Origin: Holothuria scabra
Lineage: Eukaryota > Echinodermata > Holothuroidea > Aspidochirotida > Holothuriidae
Reading direction: 5' to 3'
Length of the DNA: 64,000 nucleotides
Assembly: GCA_037179385.1 (NCBI GenBank)
Contig: CM074193.1
Coordinates: forward strand, 2,361,931 to 2,425,930
Part shown: positions 44,681 through 56,015 of the stretch, piece after piece
Numbering within the stretch: position 1 is the stretch's first letter
Layout of the letters: every line of letters starts with the position of its first letter
Notes under the pieces: model-generated
What the model saw: only the letters and a program-made list of their open reading frames with translations
Told to the model about the DNA's origin: nothing
Databases searched by the model: none
Position numbers and translations under genes: made by a program

Positions 44681-47600
44681 ACTTGTGTAAGTTCAAAGTT
44701 TGCTTGCTTGGAAAGTATATTATAAAGCTTTAAACATTTCATAAGTCACGGCCTTAAATTATCTGCTTGCCCTGGACAAGTGATTTTTTTTCTGAAAAAC
44801 CTGGCAATAGGCCTATTTATTTCCTAGTTTTCCAGGAGATACTCAGTCAGATATGTACCTGTCTACCAACTTCATGTCAGCCTGCTTTATATTAATGCAT
44901 ATTGGAAGAGAAGTTCTGCTCAGAAGGATTCTTGTTAAACAGCAACATTTATGAAATTATTCTATACAGCAAGTGTGTGATTTGGCAACTTGCAGTGAAA
45001 TTGTACAGAAGGCCAATGTTTTATTTTTTGGAGGGACAGTCAAATATTTTAATCACTTCTCCCTAGGAAAACTAATTTTAACCCTTATTTCAAGTCCTAT
45101 ACTGCTTGAAAGTTGTTTTATCAAGTGCCTGAAATTTTAAACAGTCACAGGATAATACTTTTAGTATAGTTATGTGACATATCAACTGTTTCATGAAAGG
45201 TTGACTGAGAAGTGAGTAGCTTTTTTAAAACTTGACTCCTACTTTTTCATGAAAGGGTCTTACTTAACTCTCCTTTTTTTGAACTGTAGGCCTATCCTAG
45301 CCTTTAAGAATAAAAAAAAAAACATGAAAACTGCATTATATAAGTACTGCCAAAAGTTAAAAAGTGTCATTGTGGTGGTTTTAAAAATATTGCTGGATAT
45401 TTATCACTGTAAGCCTCATGGCAAACATGTTATTTAAATGTCCTGCATTTGGTGTAAAAATCTATCTTGGCAGAAAAGTGAGATTAAGATATGGCTTGTT
45501 TTTAAATTTTACTTACTCAGCATTCCTCCTTCAGGAGTTCAAGACCTCACAGCAAATCATGAATAAAACATGTTTAAATACCTCAAAGGGGAGGAAAACT
45601 CAAACAAGGTATGTAACAAGTAAACTTATATAGGTTACTCAGAGAACAAGCTTGATCATCAAGGGTAGATTTATTATGAAACTGTTCTCCAACTTGGTTT
45701 ACTGCTAAGGCCAGCTGGTCTCATGAACCCCCCTCCCGCCTGCACTTGGTGTTACCAAGTTCTCATTTTCAATGTTTTGATCTTTTCTGTTCTACTTGAA
45801 CATGTTGAGACTTAGATGAGTATGGTATGTATGTAATTCAAGTAAGTTTTGAATCATCCACATACTGTCTTGTATGTCTTAGGTTGTGTGTAATAGCACA
45901 CAGTGCATCACAGAATTCTGCACCTTGAAAGTGGACGTCATGACTTGGCTGATTTTTTTAAGAATAAGAAACCACAACTAACAAATGGGGCTAAATGGAC
46001 CATGTGATCTGCAGCAATGTGGCTTTTTGTCAGTCTTTCAACAAGCAAGGACTCGAAGGACAGGATTAGTCCAAGTTTCAAGGGAGCACATTCTGTAACA
46101 GAGCACAGCTAAAGATTGTCAATTAATCTCACTCAAACTGCATGTTATGTAGTAGTCTACAAACACATGATTGACAGCAAATTAAAAATTTCAACAATAA
46201 CTTTCACTATGTTTCTGAGCAAAAATATTGAATATTACAGTTATATATAAAGCAAGGAGTTCATGAATTTACTAGTATGTGATGTAATGAGATTGAAAAG
46301 AGCAATTGATTTTGTCTATCCAGATGTACAAATCTAAATCTGGTGACAGCATTTTGCCTTTAATGGACCATTATATAACATGTTATTTACAAATATTCCA
46401 AATTTAAGGGTGTATGGTATTCTTGAAATAACGCAACAATCAAAGTTATTGAAATTGTCCATTCTCAAAGAATATTGCACATCGAAATTAATGTATTCAT
46501 GATGTAATCCATTTCCTCTGTGATTCATCTTCAGGACTGCGTTTCCAAATTTTCCTGTTACAGCTACTACTATTAGACCTAGCTATGTCCTAAGCCAGGA
46601 GGAGACTGACAAAATATAGCAAGCAATTTGTGTCAAAATTTTCTGATAGAGCTTGTACTTCTGCAGTAGCACTTGTAACAATTCATTATTCAGCTGGTGA
46701 TATTCCATTCACTCATGAGGAACCTGAGGTAGAATGTGTGCAACCTCTGATTGCAAAATGAATCCTGTAGATTTTTTTTGAGAATGCAGTGATAATAGGC
46801 ATGGCCCTACAGGGAGGGGGGGTGGAGACAGCTGAACCCCCCTCCCAATTGGCCCAAAACTTACTGAATTTGGCACCTAGAGTCTGGAAAATAGTGACTA
46901 CACCCAAGAGGGCAAGAGTCACAAACAGCCGTGGTGATGATAGGTACAGTACATCAAGTGCATCTCTAGGTTAACAGAAAAAGCATTTCCATGATGGTTG
47001 AAGCCCATATCTTATGTTCAAGAATCATGCTAAAGAGAAATTTTCCATCAGATGGGGGCGGCCCCAGGTTGTAATACCCCTTTGATGAACAATTGGCATA
47101 CTGTGCTTATTTTTTCTGTAAATTTAGATGGTATACATCTTTTTTACATAAAATTTGGATTGAACTGCCTCTTCAAGCTACATAAAAAAATTGTACCTTA
47201 ATTTTTCTACAGCGATGTATCTCGTCGAGTGGGGAAATAAAAATTCCACCTAGCAGCTAATGAAATAAACAGTGAGAACTCTTTAGTGTGAACAGACACT
47301 GGAGAAGTGCCTGAGATGCATGTGTAAATCAGTTGTAACTCTCTTCTCTAACCAATCTACGTAGCCCTAAGAGCTGTCAGTTGCTGGGGATAACTTTTCA
47401 CCTTCTGACAATTAGGTGTGATTCAGATGGGATTTTGATGTTGACAAATGCTTGATATTGTCAAGAACAGATCATTATGAAGTCAAGGACATAATTTACT
47501 CTGGGTCTCCCAACCAAAATTGTCCTCCTTACACTAATGAACCTACACATCTCTGGAAAATTTAAGTCTGCTGTGAGAAAACCCTTATGGACTCCCAAAT

Positions 47601-47853
47601 TATGTGAGTGTCAATATTCCTGCTTTTCAGTCTGAAGCCTGACTCATTGAGAGCCTCTGTAAATGATCTGAAAATAAGAAAGTTGTTTTTTATCAATTTG
47701 AACTTGTTAAAACTGTTATTGGAAAACTTAGAGATTACGAGGGGATGGGGGCAGACCGGGGGGGGGGGAGGATGACCAACCCCTAATTTAACAACAGTGA
47801 CATACTGTCATTGTTGAAAGTGGCAAGTCTAACTAATTATCATACTTCCTTAA
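44681..47853. other. Unannotated sequence
   Basis: No gene or RNA recognised. G-rich GGGAGGGGGGGTGG and C-rich CCCCCCTCCC face each other at 46812-46848 and could pair as a short hairpin. A run of 11 G residues is at 47758-47768. Open frames stay under ~75 codons. Confidence 0.5.
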
Positions 47854-48104
47854 TCCTTTACCGTTGTTTGGGTCCTTTTGGACCCATGCGGAGAGCTCGG
47901 CTGTCACACATCTTGACTGCTTCACGCGGAGCTCGAAACTGCGAGTAGCTACCCGAAAATTTGGCCACAACAGCGAGAGAGACAGTAGTTTAAGGTCACG
48001 GGGTCAATGGCCTACGGAAGCCGATGCGGGGCAGGCTACGTCCACTTTTCCGCCCACTCCCGAGGCGCACAAATATGCCCCGATCGGAGCACAACGGTAA
48101 AGGG
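47854..48104 (-). mobile_element. 251 bp piggyBac-like MITE, family P, copy 1
   Basis: TTAA lies immediately outside both ends (47850-47853 and 48105-48108). The ends are TCCTTTACCGTTGT and the complement of ACAACGGTAAAGGG. TTAA with CCC..GGG-type ends is the piggyBac pattern. It is inverted relative to copies at 53796 and 54143. CpG-rich, with the 16-base hairpin GGGTCCTTTTGGACCC near one end. The 78-codon frame across it is a by-product of its GC content, since TIR-bounded copies elsewhere do not keep it. Confidence 0.88.
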
Positions 48105-49084
48105 TTAAATTGTACCTGAATTCTCAATTCGCAAATGTTCTACCCCCACACAGTCCAAATGCAAGTACCTGCATATTGCACTTAATGGCCAAAGTGTTGG
48201 TTTTGGATCATGCATACTTGCTTGTTCTGAAAACTTTCAAAGTGTTTAATCCATTTAGTAATCTTGATTCAAACATCCAGAAGTGTGTCCTCTTAGGGCA
48301 TGAACCAATGTTTTGTGCATGAGCAAATTAATGCCATTAACAATCTCAGATATTGCACTAGTAAGTCAACTGTCCATGCCTCAGACAGACTGCATGTACA
48401 CACAGCCTCAAAACAATATACCTTCATATACCTTTAAACTTGGACAAACACTTAGAAATGTAAAAATGACTTTGAGGCCATGGAAGGTAAATGACAATTG
48501 ACTATGGCAACTTGATTAAGAAGTGATAAATTGCCAAGGAACTTAACCGAAGGTATCTGGGCAGTATCATCTATCTCTGTCAAAAATTAGTTTGGAAATG
48601 CAATTTTGTGGGCTTTCCAGGGCATTTCATATTCTTTGAGGGAGTTCCAGCACTATTTTGTTTGCCCTCTGCAAACTGAGTAAGATGATAGAAGCTCAGT
48701 GACTGTATAGTTATGAGAGAAACTCCTCTGATAATTTGTGCTTTCATGGTGTACTAAAAGTGCTGAAAGTTTGTGTATAACAATCTTTATATGAGAGCCA
48801 TGACCAAGTGTTTAATAGCAAATTTTATTTCTTTCTCTTCTTAGAAAAGAAGCAAAGTAGTGACAATAAGAACGAGGGCAGAAAGAGATTAGGTCAGGGT
48901 TGGCAACACTGTTGATTGAATGTACGGTAGATTTGAGGTATCCAAAAAAATAAATAAAAAAAATGACCAGGGCTGCATCTAACCAACAACCTGCTGAAGA
49001 TTCCAAACCTTTAATAGCTATGAGGAAGTTCAAGCTATCTCTTTAAATCTTTAATCCTTAGAAAAACATAATCTTAAGCAATAC
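48105..49084. other. Unannotated sequence
   Basis: Nothing recognised. Open frames of 62-73 codons on both strands lack any motif. Confidence 0.5.
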
Positions 49085-49319
49085 TAACTGCATGGTGAAG
49101 TGGTAAGAGCATCAGACTTGCAGTCAAGCCAGATCTAGAGTTCAACTCCTTTTAAAAAGGAACCCACTGCCATTATGCTTGGTGCTCAACACAAACAAAT
49201 GGAGTGGGGAAAACAACCCAGTGAGCCACAACTGGAAAAATAGGTGTGGTCAACCAGACTTAGACCAATGGGTTAGAAACTGGGCAGTATAAAAGCTCCA
49301 TCTAACCTAATCTAACCTC
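49085..49319 (+). mobile_element. Full-length tRNA-derived SINE (reference copy)
   Basis: The clearest plus-strand copy. The tRNA-like head has an A-box-like TGGTAAGAGCATC at 49101-49113 and a B-box-like GAGTTCAACTCC at 49138-49149, the RNA polymerase III promoter layout. Then come GGAACCCACTGCCATTATGC, TTGGTGCTCAAC, CAACCCAGTGAGCCACAACT and GGGTTAGAAACTGGGCAGTA. It ends GCTCCATCTAACCTAATCTA. The internal promoter would drive transcription; mobilisation would need a LINE in trans. Confidence 0.85.
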
Positions 49320-52296
49320 AGTTAATATTGTAAGAGTAATTGGGGAAACAGCTAGCTGCTAATCCAGACATTTCTAAAAAAAAGGGGAGGGGGTAACCAG
49401 TTGAAGAAAGAGGTGTGTGTGTTTGTATGGTTACTGCATGTGGTTAGACATGATCTTTCTGCTCAGAATATGTAATCCTACCTGAAAGACAGCGCCATCT
49501 TTTACTGGCTCAGCTAGAGCCTGAGGAAGCCCCTTCAATATTCTTGTTGATTAAATATTATGCTCATTTTTGCAGCTATGCTATTGTTGATGTGGTCAGA
49601 ACCAGGGACAGTTTTCAATGATGGTTGGCAACTTTTTTCAGTATTCTTTGTTAAGTGCTAGGGCAAGTGGTAGTCAATCACACTTTGTTTTTTTTCCTTG
49701 AGACATCTTGTGGGCTGCAAGAAAATTATTGGTGAGTTGCATGTAGTCCACAGACCATAGGTTACCCACTCGTGGGTTAGGTGTTGAGGGCAAGCAGCTT
49801 TCAAAAGTAGGCTCAAATGCAAACAAAAGTATTAATTACTGAGGAAATATTCATCCCTATTTAATAGAAACAATCTGCATGGTTACTTCTTACCTTCTAT
49901 TCATTAAACCTCACCTGCAACCATTGCACATCCAATATAGAGTCAGAGAAGACAAGCTCCCCCCCTTTGCTATTAATGAGTTCTTACAGCTTGAGTTGGT
50001 TTATGAGTTTTTCAAATGTGTAAGTTTTTTTCACTTACAAAAAAGTGGTCAACTTCATACAATTCCCATAAATCATACATACGAATAATTGTTTCATATT
50101 TGAGAAACAATTCAGTTCAGTGTTTTAAAAATTGTGAGTAGACACTTCAAATTTTACACATAGCTGTTACAAGCATCTAGGCTAGGGCCCAGTACAAAAC
50201 AATTAGAATTTCAAATTTTTGCATAACTAGTGGATGTGCTGCTAATTACAAGCATTGTAATGAAGGGCCGGTAGGATAACTTCACTATGGTCACTGAGAT
50301 ATTGGTATCAACTCAACTTTTGCTTTTAAGTGAATACATTTTGTTTCTTGTGAGTTACTTTCAATTCTAGTCCTGTTCCATTATGCAAACATATGTTACT
50401 ATGTGGTCAGAGTGATCCAGCCAGATACCAGTGACCAGCTTTAGAAGAAATCCCACCAAACTCTCCTCACTGATGTACTATGTTTGTAAAACCTTTCTGT
50501 GCTCTTAAGATTTTGCTACACAGGAGAGCAATCTATATTCAGATTTCATGGTTGCATAATGGTTGGGGCCCATGCCACTCAAATAGACAGCAAACCATGC
50601 AACCAAGCACATTCCTGTATCAGAAATTGAAAATTATTTGCTGTCATTGTTTAAATTTGTTCAATGTGAGCTACAAATGTTATGGTAAGTAAAACATTGA
50701 ATGGACTTTCTTTAATTCACTTGAGTAGAAGGAATGGCAGTTTCTCTGCAATTTTTGGTTTCATTGAAAAACAATTGCTTAGGTCTTGGTATATAGTTTG
50801 AGTACTGTGAAAGATCTAGGTGAAACTTTTAACTACATTGCAATGCACTTAAGCACATCGCATCATACTTGCATATAGTTATCAAGTTTACTGTAGCTAT
50901 GACATTATAAATAAGCAGGATAATGAATGATGTGTATACACTTGAGTGAAGTGTTTTACATTTTATGCATAGCCTCTAATTGTTCATTCATTTCCCAGCC
51001 ACATAGGCTTTCCATTAGTATGAAACAAACACTTGACATTGAACTCTAGTGGCATCATGTATACTAGCCAACACACATTAATTAGAACCCTGCGCAACTT
51101 GCTCTGCCTCCCATTCAATGTATTAAATCAATACTGTAAAGGCCTTGACATTTAGGTGTCTCAAATTTGAATGATGGCCACAGCATTTCTTTGGGACTCA
51201 AAGCTACATTTGTGTCTTTTGGCTTCTAAACATTAAACCTCTAAAAAAAAAAAAAAGTTTCTTCTATTGAAAAGTTGAGATCCTCCAAGGTTGTTCAACT
51301 TGCTGTAACCTGTCAAGGACTTTTTGCAAGTTTCAAGGACATTTTGCCCAAAGTTGAATTTTGCTCTTTTCAAGTCCAGCTGCTGCTTCTCTTTAGAATT
51401 TTCCCCATGTGATATTTTCTTATGTTCTAATATTATAAATTCAAATCAGTTTGCTGTTCCTTCAGGCAACTCATGTCCATAAAATACAAATTTAGCAGCA
51501 CATGTGACCTGCATTTTTGTTTTAATGCCCTACCTTTCTCAAATGGAGTAAAAAATTGTAGGGGATTAAAACGTTTTGAGAATAATTGTAAATGATACAA
51601 GTGAATCAAAAAGAAAGAGTGTTGAAGGAATTAATCAATTTTTTCTGCAGCTTTACAGCTTCTCTGATAATTTATAAAATTGAGATGGAGAAAAAAATTA
51701 CAGATTTCTTTATAAGAAATTTTGAAGAGGGAAATTTATTAGAAGTATCTTTTCATGTAAGTACCCATATATTCCTTTTTTTTAAGATAATTTAGAACAT
51801 ACATTGCACTGATAAATGAAGTAAAAATCTAGGAGTAAGTTTGCATGAGTCTTAAAATTTAGCGAGAAAAACATTGCCAACTAATCATTTGGAGCCATTC
51901 TTGAAGTAGGATACCTGATTTGTCTAATCCAAATTTATAGGCCTATAGTTTTCTGAATTTTCCTACTCTTCAAAAACAATACTTGGTTCAACTAAATCAA
52001 ATTTGGACTGCTTGTATATTTTCCCTCTATCATCTAAAAGTAAGTTAAATGTGACATTCATCTGGCCAATTTATGAAAAAGATTACATTACCATGTTTTA
52101 TTCCTCATTCTACTTCTTGAATTTTTTTATTAGTAGTTTATTGAAGTCTATAACGATTAAAATGTATGAAAAGAATTTGATTGTTTTCTGAAAGGTAACT
52201 GTCATTGTCACCCTGTTATTCGTTGCTAATTATGCAATGAGGTTTGCAATTTACTCGGGTGGAGGGGTAGGGACATGCTGTCAGATGTGATGCCAT
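49320..52296. other. Unannotated sequence
   Basis: No gene, RNA or repeat family recognised. A run of 14 A residues is at 51243-51256. Confidence 0.5.
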
Positions 52297-52683
52297 CACG
52301 GACTTCCTATACATGGACAGAGCATACTGCACGGTACATTGTCACTACCGTCGTGTGAGAAAAAGCGCACCAAGATGGCCTTTTGCTATGGTTTTGTGTG
52401 AGAGCTTGGACTTCCTCAAGTATATCTCCATATTTTGCAAGAAAGTTGAAATATTTTTAAAATATGGCAAGGTTAAGTAAAAATCACTTCACATATTGCA
52501 GGAATATGATATTGTTTCCCATTCAAGTTAAGCTTTTGCTCAAAGTATATTACAGAGTTGTAGTCAAATCAGACGATTTATAGGTTCACAGCGGCCATCT
52601 TGGTGCTCCTTTTTTGTCCCAGTCGGTGGTGACCATGTATGGACATACATGTTACATGCTCTGTCCATGTATATAAGTCCGTG
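52297..52683. mobile_element. 387 bp hAT-like MITE with 8 bp duplication
   Basis: GATGCCAT flanks both sides (52289-52296 and 52684-52691). The left end CACGGACTTCCTATACATGG and right end complement CACGGACTTATATACATGGA are inverted repeats that continue through CAGAGCAT. A second, inner inverted pair is GCACCAAGATGGCC (about 52368) against GGCCATCTTGGTGC (about 52593). The 8 bp duplication fits hAT, although the CACGG termini are not the commonest hAT ends. No transposase frame. Confidence 0.83.
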
Positions 52684-53075
52684 GATGCCATCCAATTTGG
52701 CTCTCAACTTAGCTGCTTAAATATAGTGCATCATGTAGGTTAAGATACCAGCATCTTGTTCCCATTCATCAGTCCCTCAGATCCTCTTCTCACTAGGAGA
52801 TGCAATGTCAAAAGCCTATCTTGCCTAATGAAGCTCATGATGACATGCAATTTTCTGGATTTGCATGTGTGCTACGGCATTATCTGTCAACTGAAATGTT
52901 GCTGACAGTGTTTGTCTAATGGGAAATGCTGGACAACTTTCAGCAAAAACATTGCCTTTTTTCTATTGATGAAGAGAGCCACCGTTACTTGAAAATTTCC
53001 CCTTTTCCTTTTTGGAAAGTGTCAGCAACATTACTGCAATCATGCTTGAAAGAAGCAACTGTGGCATCATTACAT

Positions 53076-53325
53076 GAAATAGCCCTTACTGAAATTGCCC
53101 ATCACTACACAGTCTAAAACCCAACTTTTGGGCTGCAAGTATTTGATGTCCGCACTTTATACAGGTTATAGCCACTCCAACCATAATATCTATCCAAATT
53201 ATGATAAAACCCAATAAGCCTTGGGCTGGTTATAAGTAAAAACCCAACTTGCTGTCCAAAGGTCAGGTTTTAGACTGTGCAGCTGCCCTCACTGACATTG
53301 CAATGTCAGTAAGGGCAGCTATTTC
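53076..53325. mobile_element. Fold-back element containing a 40 bp palindrome
   Basis: Outer arms: GAAATAGCCCTTACTGAAAT then ACACAGTCTAAAACCCAAC on the left pair with AGGTTTTAGACTGTG and AGTAAGGGCAGCTATTTC on the right. Within the right arm, 53281-53320 is a 40-base palindrome with arms of 20 (AGCTGCCCTCACTGACATTG) and one mismatch and no spacer. The structure suggests a terminal repeat that has been duplicated tail to tail. No target duplication was fixed. Confidence 0.72.
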
Positions 53326-53364
53326 AGGTATGTGGACAAAGTTAACCAGTCATGGATAACGTTT

Positions 53365-53590
53365 GATGAGGTTTTGTGGCTCAGTTACAAAACCAATTGG
53401 ATTAAGTCAGGCAGGCCACAGCATTTTATCCAGTTATGGCTCATTGGTATTTCTCCTACTCCATTTCTTATGCTGAACACCAAGCACAATGGCAGTAGGT
53501 TCTTCTTTTAATGTCTTCAGTATGACCCTGCAAGGAGTCAAACCCCAGACCTCCCAGCTACAAGTCAAATGCTGTAACAGTGTTTTGACC
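53365..53590 (-). mobile_element. tRNA-derived SINE, near full length
   Basis: On the minus strand: head with ACTGTTACAGCATTTGACTT and a B-box-like GGGGTTTGACTCC, then GGGTCATACTGAAGAC, GAACCTACTGCCATTGTGCT, TGGTGTTCAGC, AATGAGCCATAACTGG and the GCCTGCCTGACTTAATCC block. The (CTAA)n tail is worn. Confidence 0.82.
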
Positions 53591-53795
53591 ATATAGTTGG
53601 TCTGCTACAAATAAATAGAATTTGTTTTGAGTTTGTTAGACTGAATCTGAATGCATCCTTCATGTTGAATCAAAGATGCTTCCAATTTTGATTTCCAATA
53701 TTAAGCCCACAAGCCTCACTTTTCTATTATCTGAGTGAGGTATTTTGCATTGTTGCCAACAAAGATCATTCAACATCACTGCACAAAGGAATTGA

Positions 53796-54049
53796 CCCTT
53801 TACCGTTGTGCTCCAATCGGGGCATATTCGTGCTAATCGGGAGTGGGCGGAAAAGCGGACGTAGCTCGCCCCGCATCAGCTTCCCTAGGTTATTGACCCC
53901 GTGACCTTAAATGATTGTCCCTCTCGTTGTTGTGGCCGAATTTTTGGGCAGCTGCTACTCGCAGTTTCGAGCTCCGCGTGAAACAGTAAAGATGGGTGAC
54001 AGCCATGCTCTCCGTATGGGTCAAAAAGGACCCAAACAAGGGTAAAGAG
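53796..54049 (+). mobile_element. piggyBac-like MITE, family P, copy 2
   Basis: Starts CCCTTTACCGTTGTGCTCCA and ends AACAAGGGTAAAGAG before TTAA (54050-54053); the left flank is TTGA, one base off TTAA. The interior matches copy 3 at roughly nine bases in ten by eye (AATCGGGG, GAGTGGGCGGAAAAGCGGAC, TTATTGACC, GTCCCTCTCGTTGTTGTGGC). CpG-rich. Confidence 0.87.
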
Positions 54050-54142
54050 TTAAAATAAGCCTGTGGAGTGTGTTTGCTGCAAAGCTGATGCCGCTCTCTC
54101 TGCGTGTGTGCACAGACCCGTGCTGGAGATACTTTAGATTAA

Positions 54143-54397
54143 CCCTTTACCGTTGTGTACCAATCGGGGCATATTTGTGCGAATTGAGAGTGGGCGGAAA
54201 AGCGGACGTAGCACGCCCCGCATCAGCTTCCGTAGGTTATTGACCCTCTGACCTTAAACTATTGTCCCTCTCGTTGTTGTGGCCGAATTTTCGGGCAGCT
54301 ACTTGCAGTTTCGAGCTCCGTGTGAAACAAACAGTATAGATGGGTGACAGCCGCGCTCTCTGCATGGGTCCAAAAGGACTCAAACAACGGTAAAGAG
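54143..54397 (+). mobile_element. piggyBac-like MITE, family P, copy 3
   Basis: Flanked by TTAA on both sides (54139-54142 and 54398-54401), starting CCCTTTACCGTTGTGTACCA and ending AACAACGGTAAAGAG. Same orientation as copy 2 and only 93 bp from it. The DNA between the two is not part of the element. Confidence 0.88.
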
Positions 54398-54605
54398 TTA
54401 ATTCTTGCAGGTTGCAAACAATGAGGTGGATTGGGCACAGGAATATATTAGACTAAATTCCCTCTGCATATTGAGATTGACTAGGGTTCCCTGGGGCTGA
54501 ATTAAATGTTAAATGACTGGGATGTTATTGTCTGTCTGTGAGCAAATTTTGTATTTGGGCAATAAAGTGCTTATCCAGACATTTTCATGGTACCAGTTCA
54601 TCATG

Positions 54606-54657
54606 CTCATGTATGATGATGTTTCTCCTTGAGAATGCAACATAGACATAGACACAT
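54606..54657 (+). repeat. Left-end fragment of family E
   Basis: CATGTATGATGATGTTTCTC, GAGAATGCAACATAGACA and AGACAC match the first ~50 bases of the copy at 35651. The remainder is absent. Confidence 0.5.
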
Positions 54658-54724
54658 AAAAAAAAAGTGAGGTTACAACAAAGCTGTGCTTACGAGGCAT
54701 CCTGCAGTTATGCCAGAAGTCCAT

Positions 54725-55721
54725 TCGGCTTGAAGCAGCCAGGTAGATTTTAACCAGAAGATTCTAAGTGAGAACTGTATAGGGCTCTGTCAATTGCATG
54801 TGTGCAAAAAGTCATTAGGGTTGGTACTATACTGCCCAACTCATGCTCTGTATCTACAATACTGACAGGAAAGGAGGGACTGTTCAGAAAGTTTTGCTCA
54901 CAATATTTATAGTGATGGTGTGAGAGTGCTCAATGCCTCGTTTTGCATTGAGCAGGCATGACCGCATGCAAAAAGGTTGTTTGATATTTCCGTAACATTT
55001 GTTTCTGTTTCCAAAAAGTTGTGCATTTTTTTTCCATTCAACTTTGCACCAGCCAATCCTCTAGCAATTTGCTCTTCATGCATATTGGCCCGCCATCTTG
55101 AGTATGGGCTACATCAACAGGTTTCCTGCTGGCATGGCTAGAACCCATCATTGTGGCTCACATTCTTGGTCCAGGCTACGATTATCACACAGAGTGGAGT
55201 TGTGCCCCTCCTTAAGGTTCCTACTCTAATTTCCCAGTTAAACCAATGGCCACCCGTGAAAGGAAAAATTTGTTTAGTTTTGTCGGCCAGTTGGTTGTGA
55301 ATATTACCATAATATGACATTTTTGTCTACTGTACTATTTATTGGATTATCCATGCTGTTGAGTTTATTGAATCAATTGTTCCTCCTGTTATTGTATACT
55401 CTGGAAGAAGGAAAATTTCAAAGCCTAAACAGTGTAATTAAACTACAGAAGTGGGATGAGTAGCAAATTCATCAATTTCACAATGGCTATATGAAACCTT
55501 TGGATGACTTGTCCCCAACATTTTTGTAGTCCAGCAGGTGCTGGGTCAGTGGGGTGGCATGCATGCACAACTAGCCCCATTCTCCTACCATCTACCAGAC
55601 AAAACTGGGGCATAACCCTCAGCTCTGTCAACTAACCTACCAATGATGTATTGAGGGGGCAATTGCAACAAATCCCCATCTAATATCTATAATAGCTATA
55701 ATCAAATATATGGCTTGATCC
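54725..55721. other. Unannotated sequence
   Basis: No recognisable gene, RNA or repeat; minus-strand frames of about 60 codons only. Confidence 0.5.
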
Positions 55722-56015
55722 TGGTGCATTTACTTCACTCTAATCTTCCTCTATACTTCAGTGAAGTTGGTTCTCAAATGAATGATGACATAAAAGGACC
55801 TGCAGATAGACACCAAAATATAAACATTGCAAGCCTGCAGTATTCACACTTCAAGCTGTGATCACTTGTGGTTGTATAATCTGATCTTACCAGGATCAAA
55901 ATCAGTAGATCAAATATGGATCTGATCTGCTTTAACCTTACAAAATTGACCTCAAGCAGTGGATCTGACCCTGGCTTTGGTCATCAGTCAGGTCTTGATA
56001 TAGTGTAAATGCACC
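55722..56015. mobile_element. ~294 bp GATC-rich MITE-like element
   Basis: TGGTGCATTTACTTCACT on the left is an inverted partner of AGTGTAAATGCACC on the right. The interior is rich in GATC words (TCTGATCTTACCAGGATC, AGTAGATC, GGATCTGATCTGC, GTGGATCTGACC), like the element at 43047-43471. It may be a distant relative, older and poorer in CpG. No target duplication was fixed. Confidence 0.55.

Noticed and set aside
47864..48100. 78-codon open frame on the plus strand
   Set aside because: It spans the piggyBac-like MITE from end to end. The element is GC-rich, and sister copies do not keep the frame.
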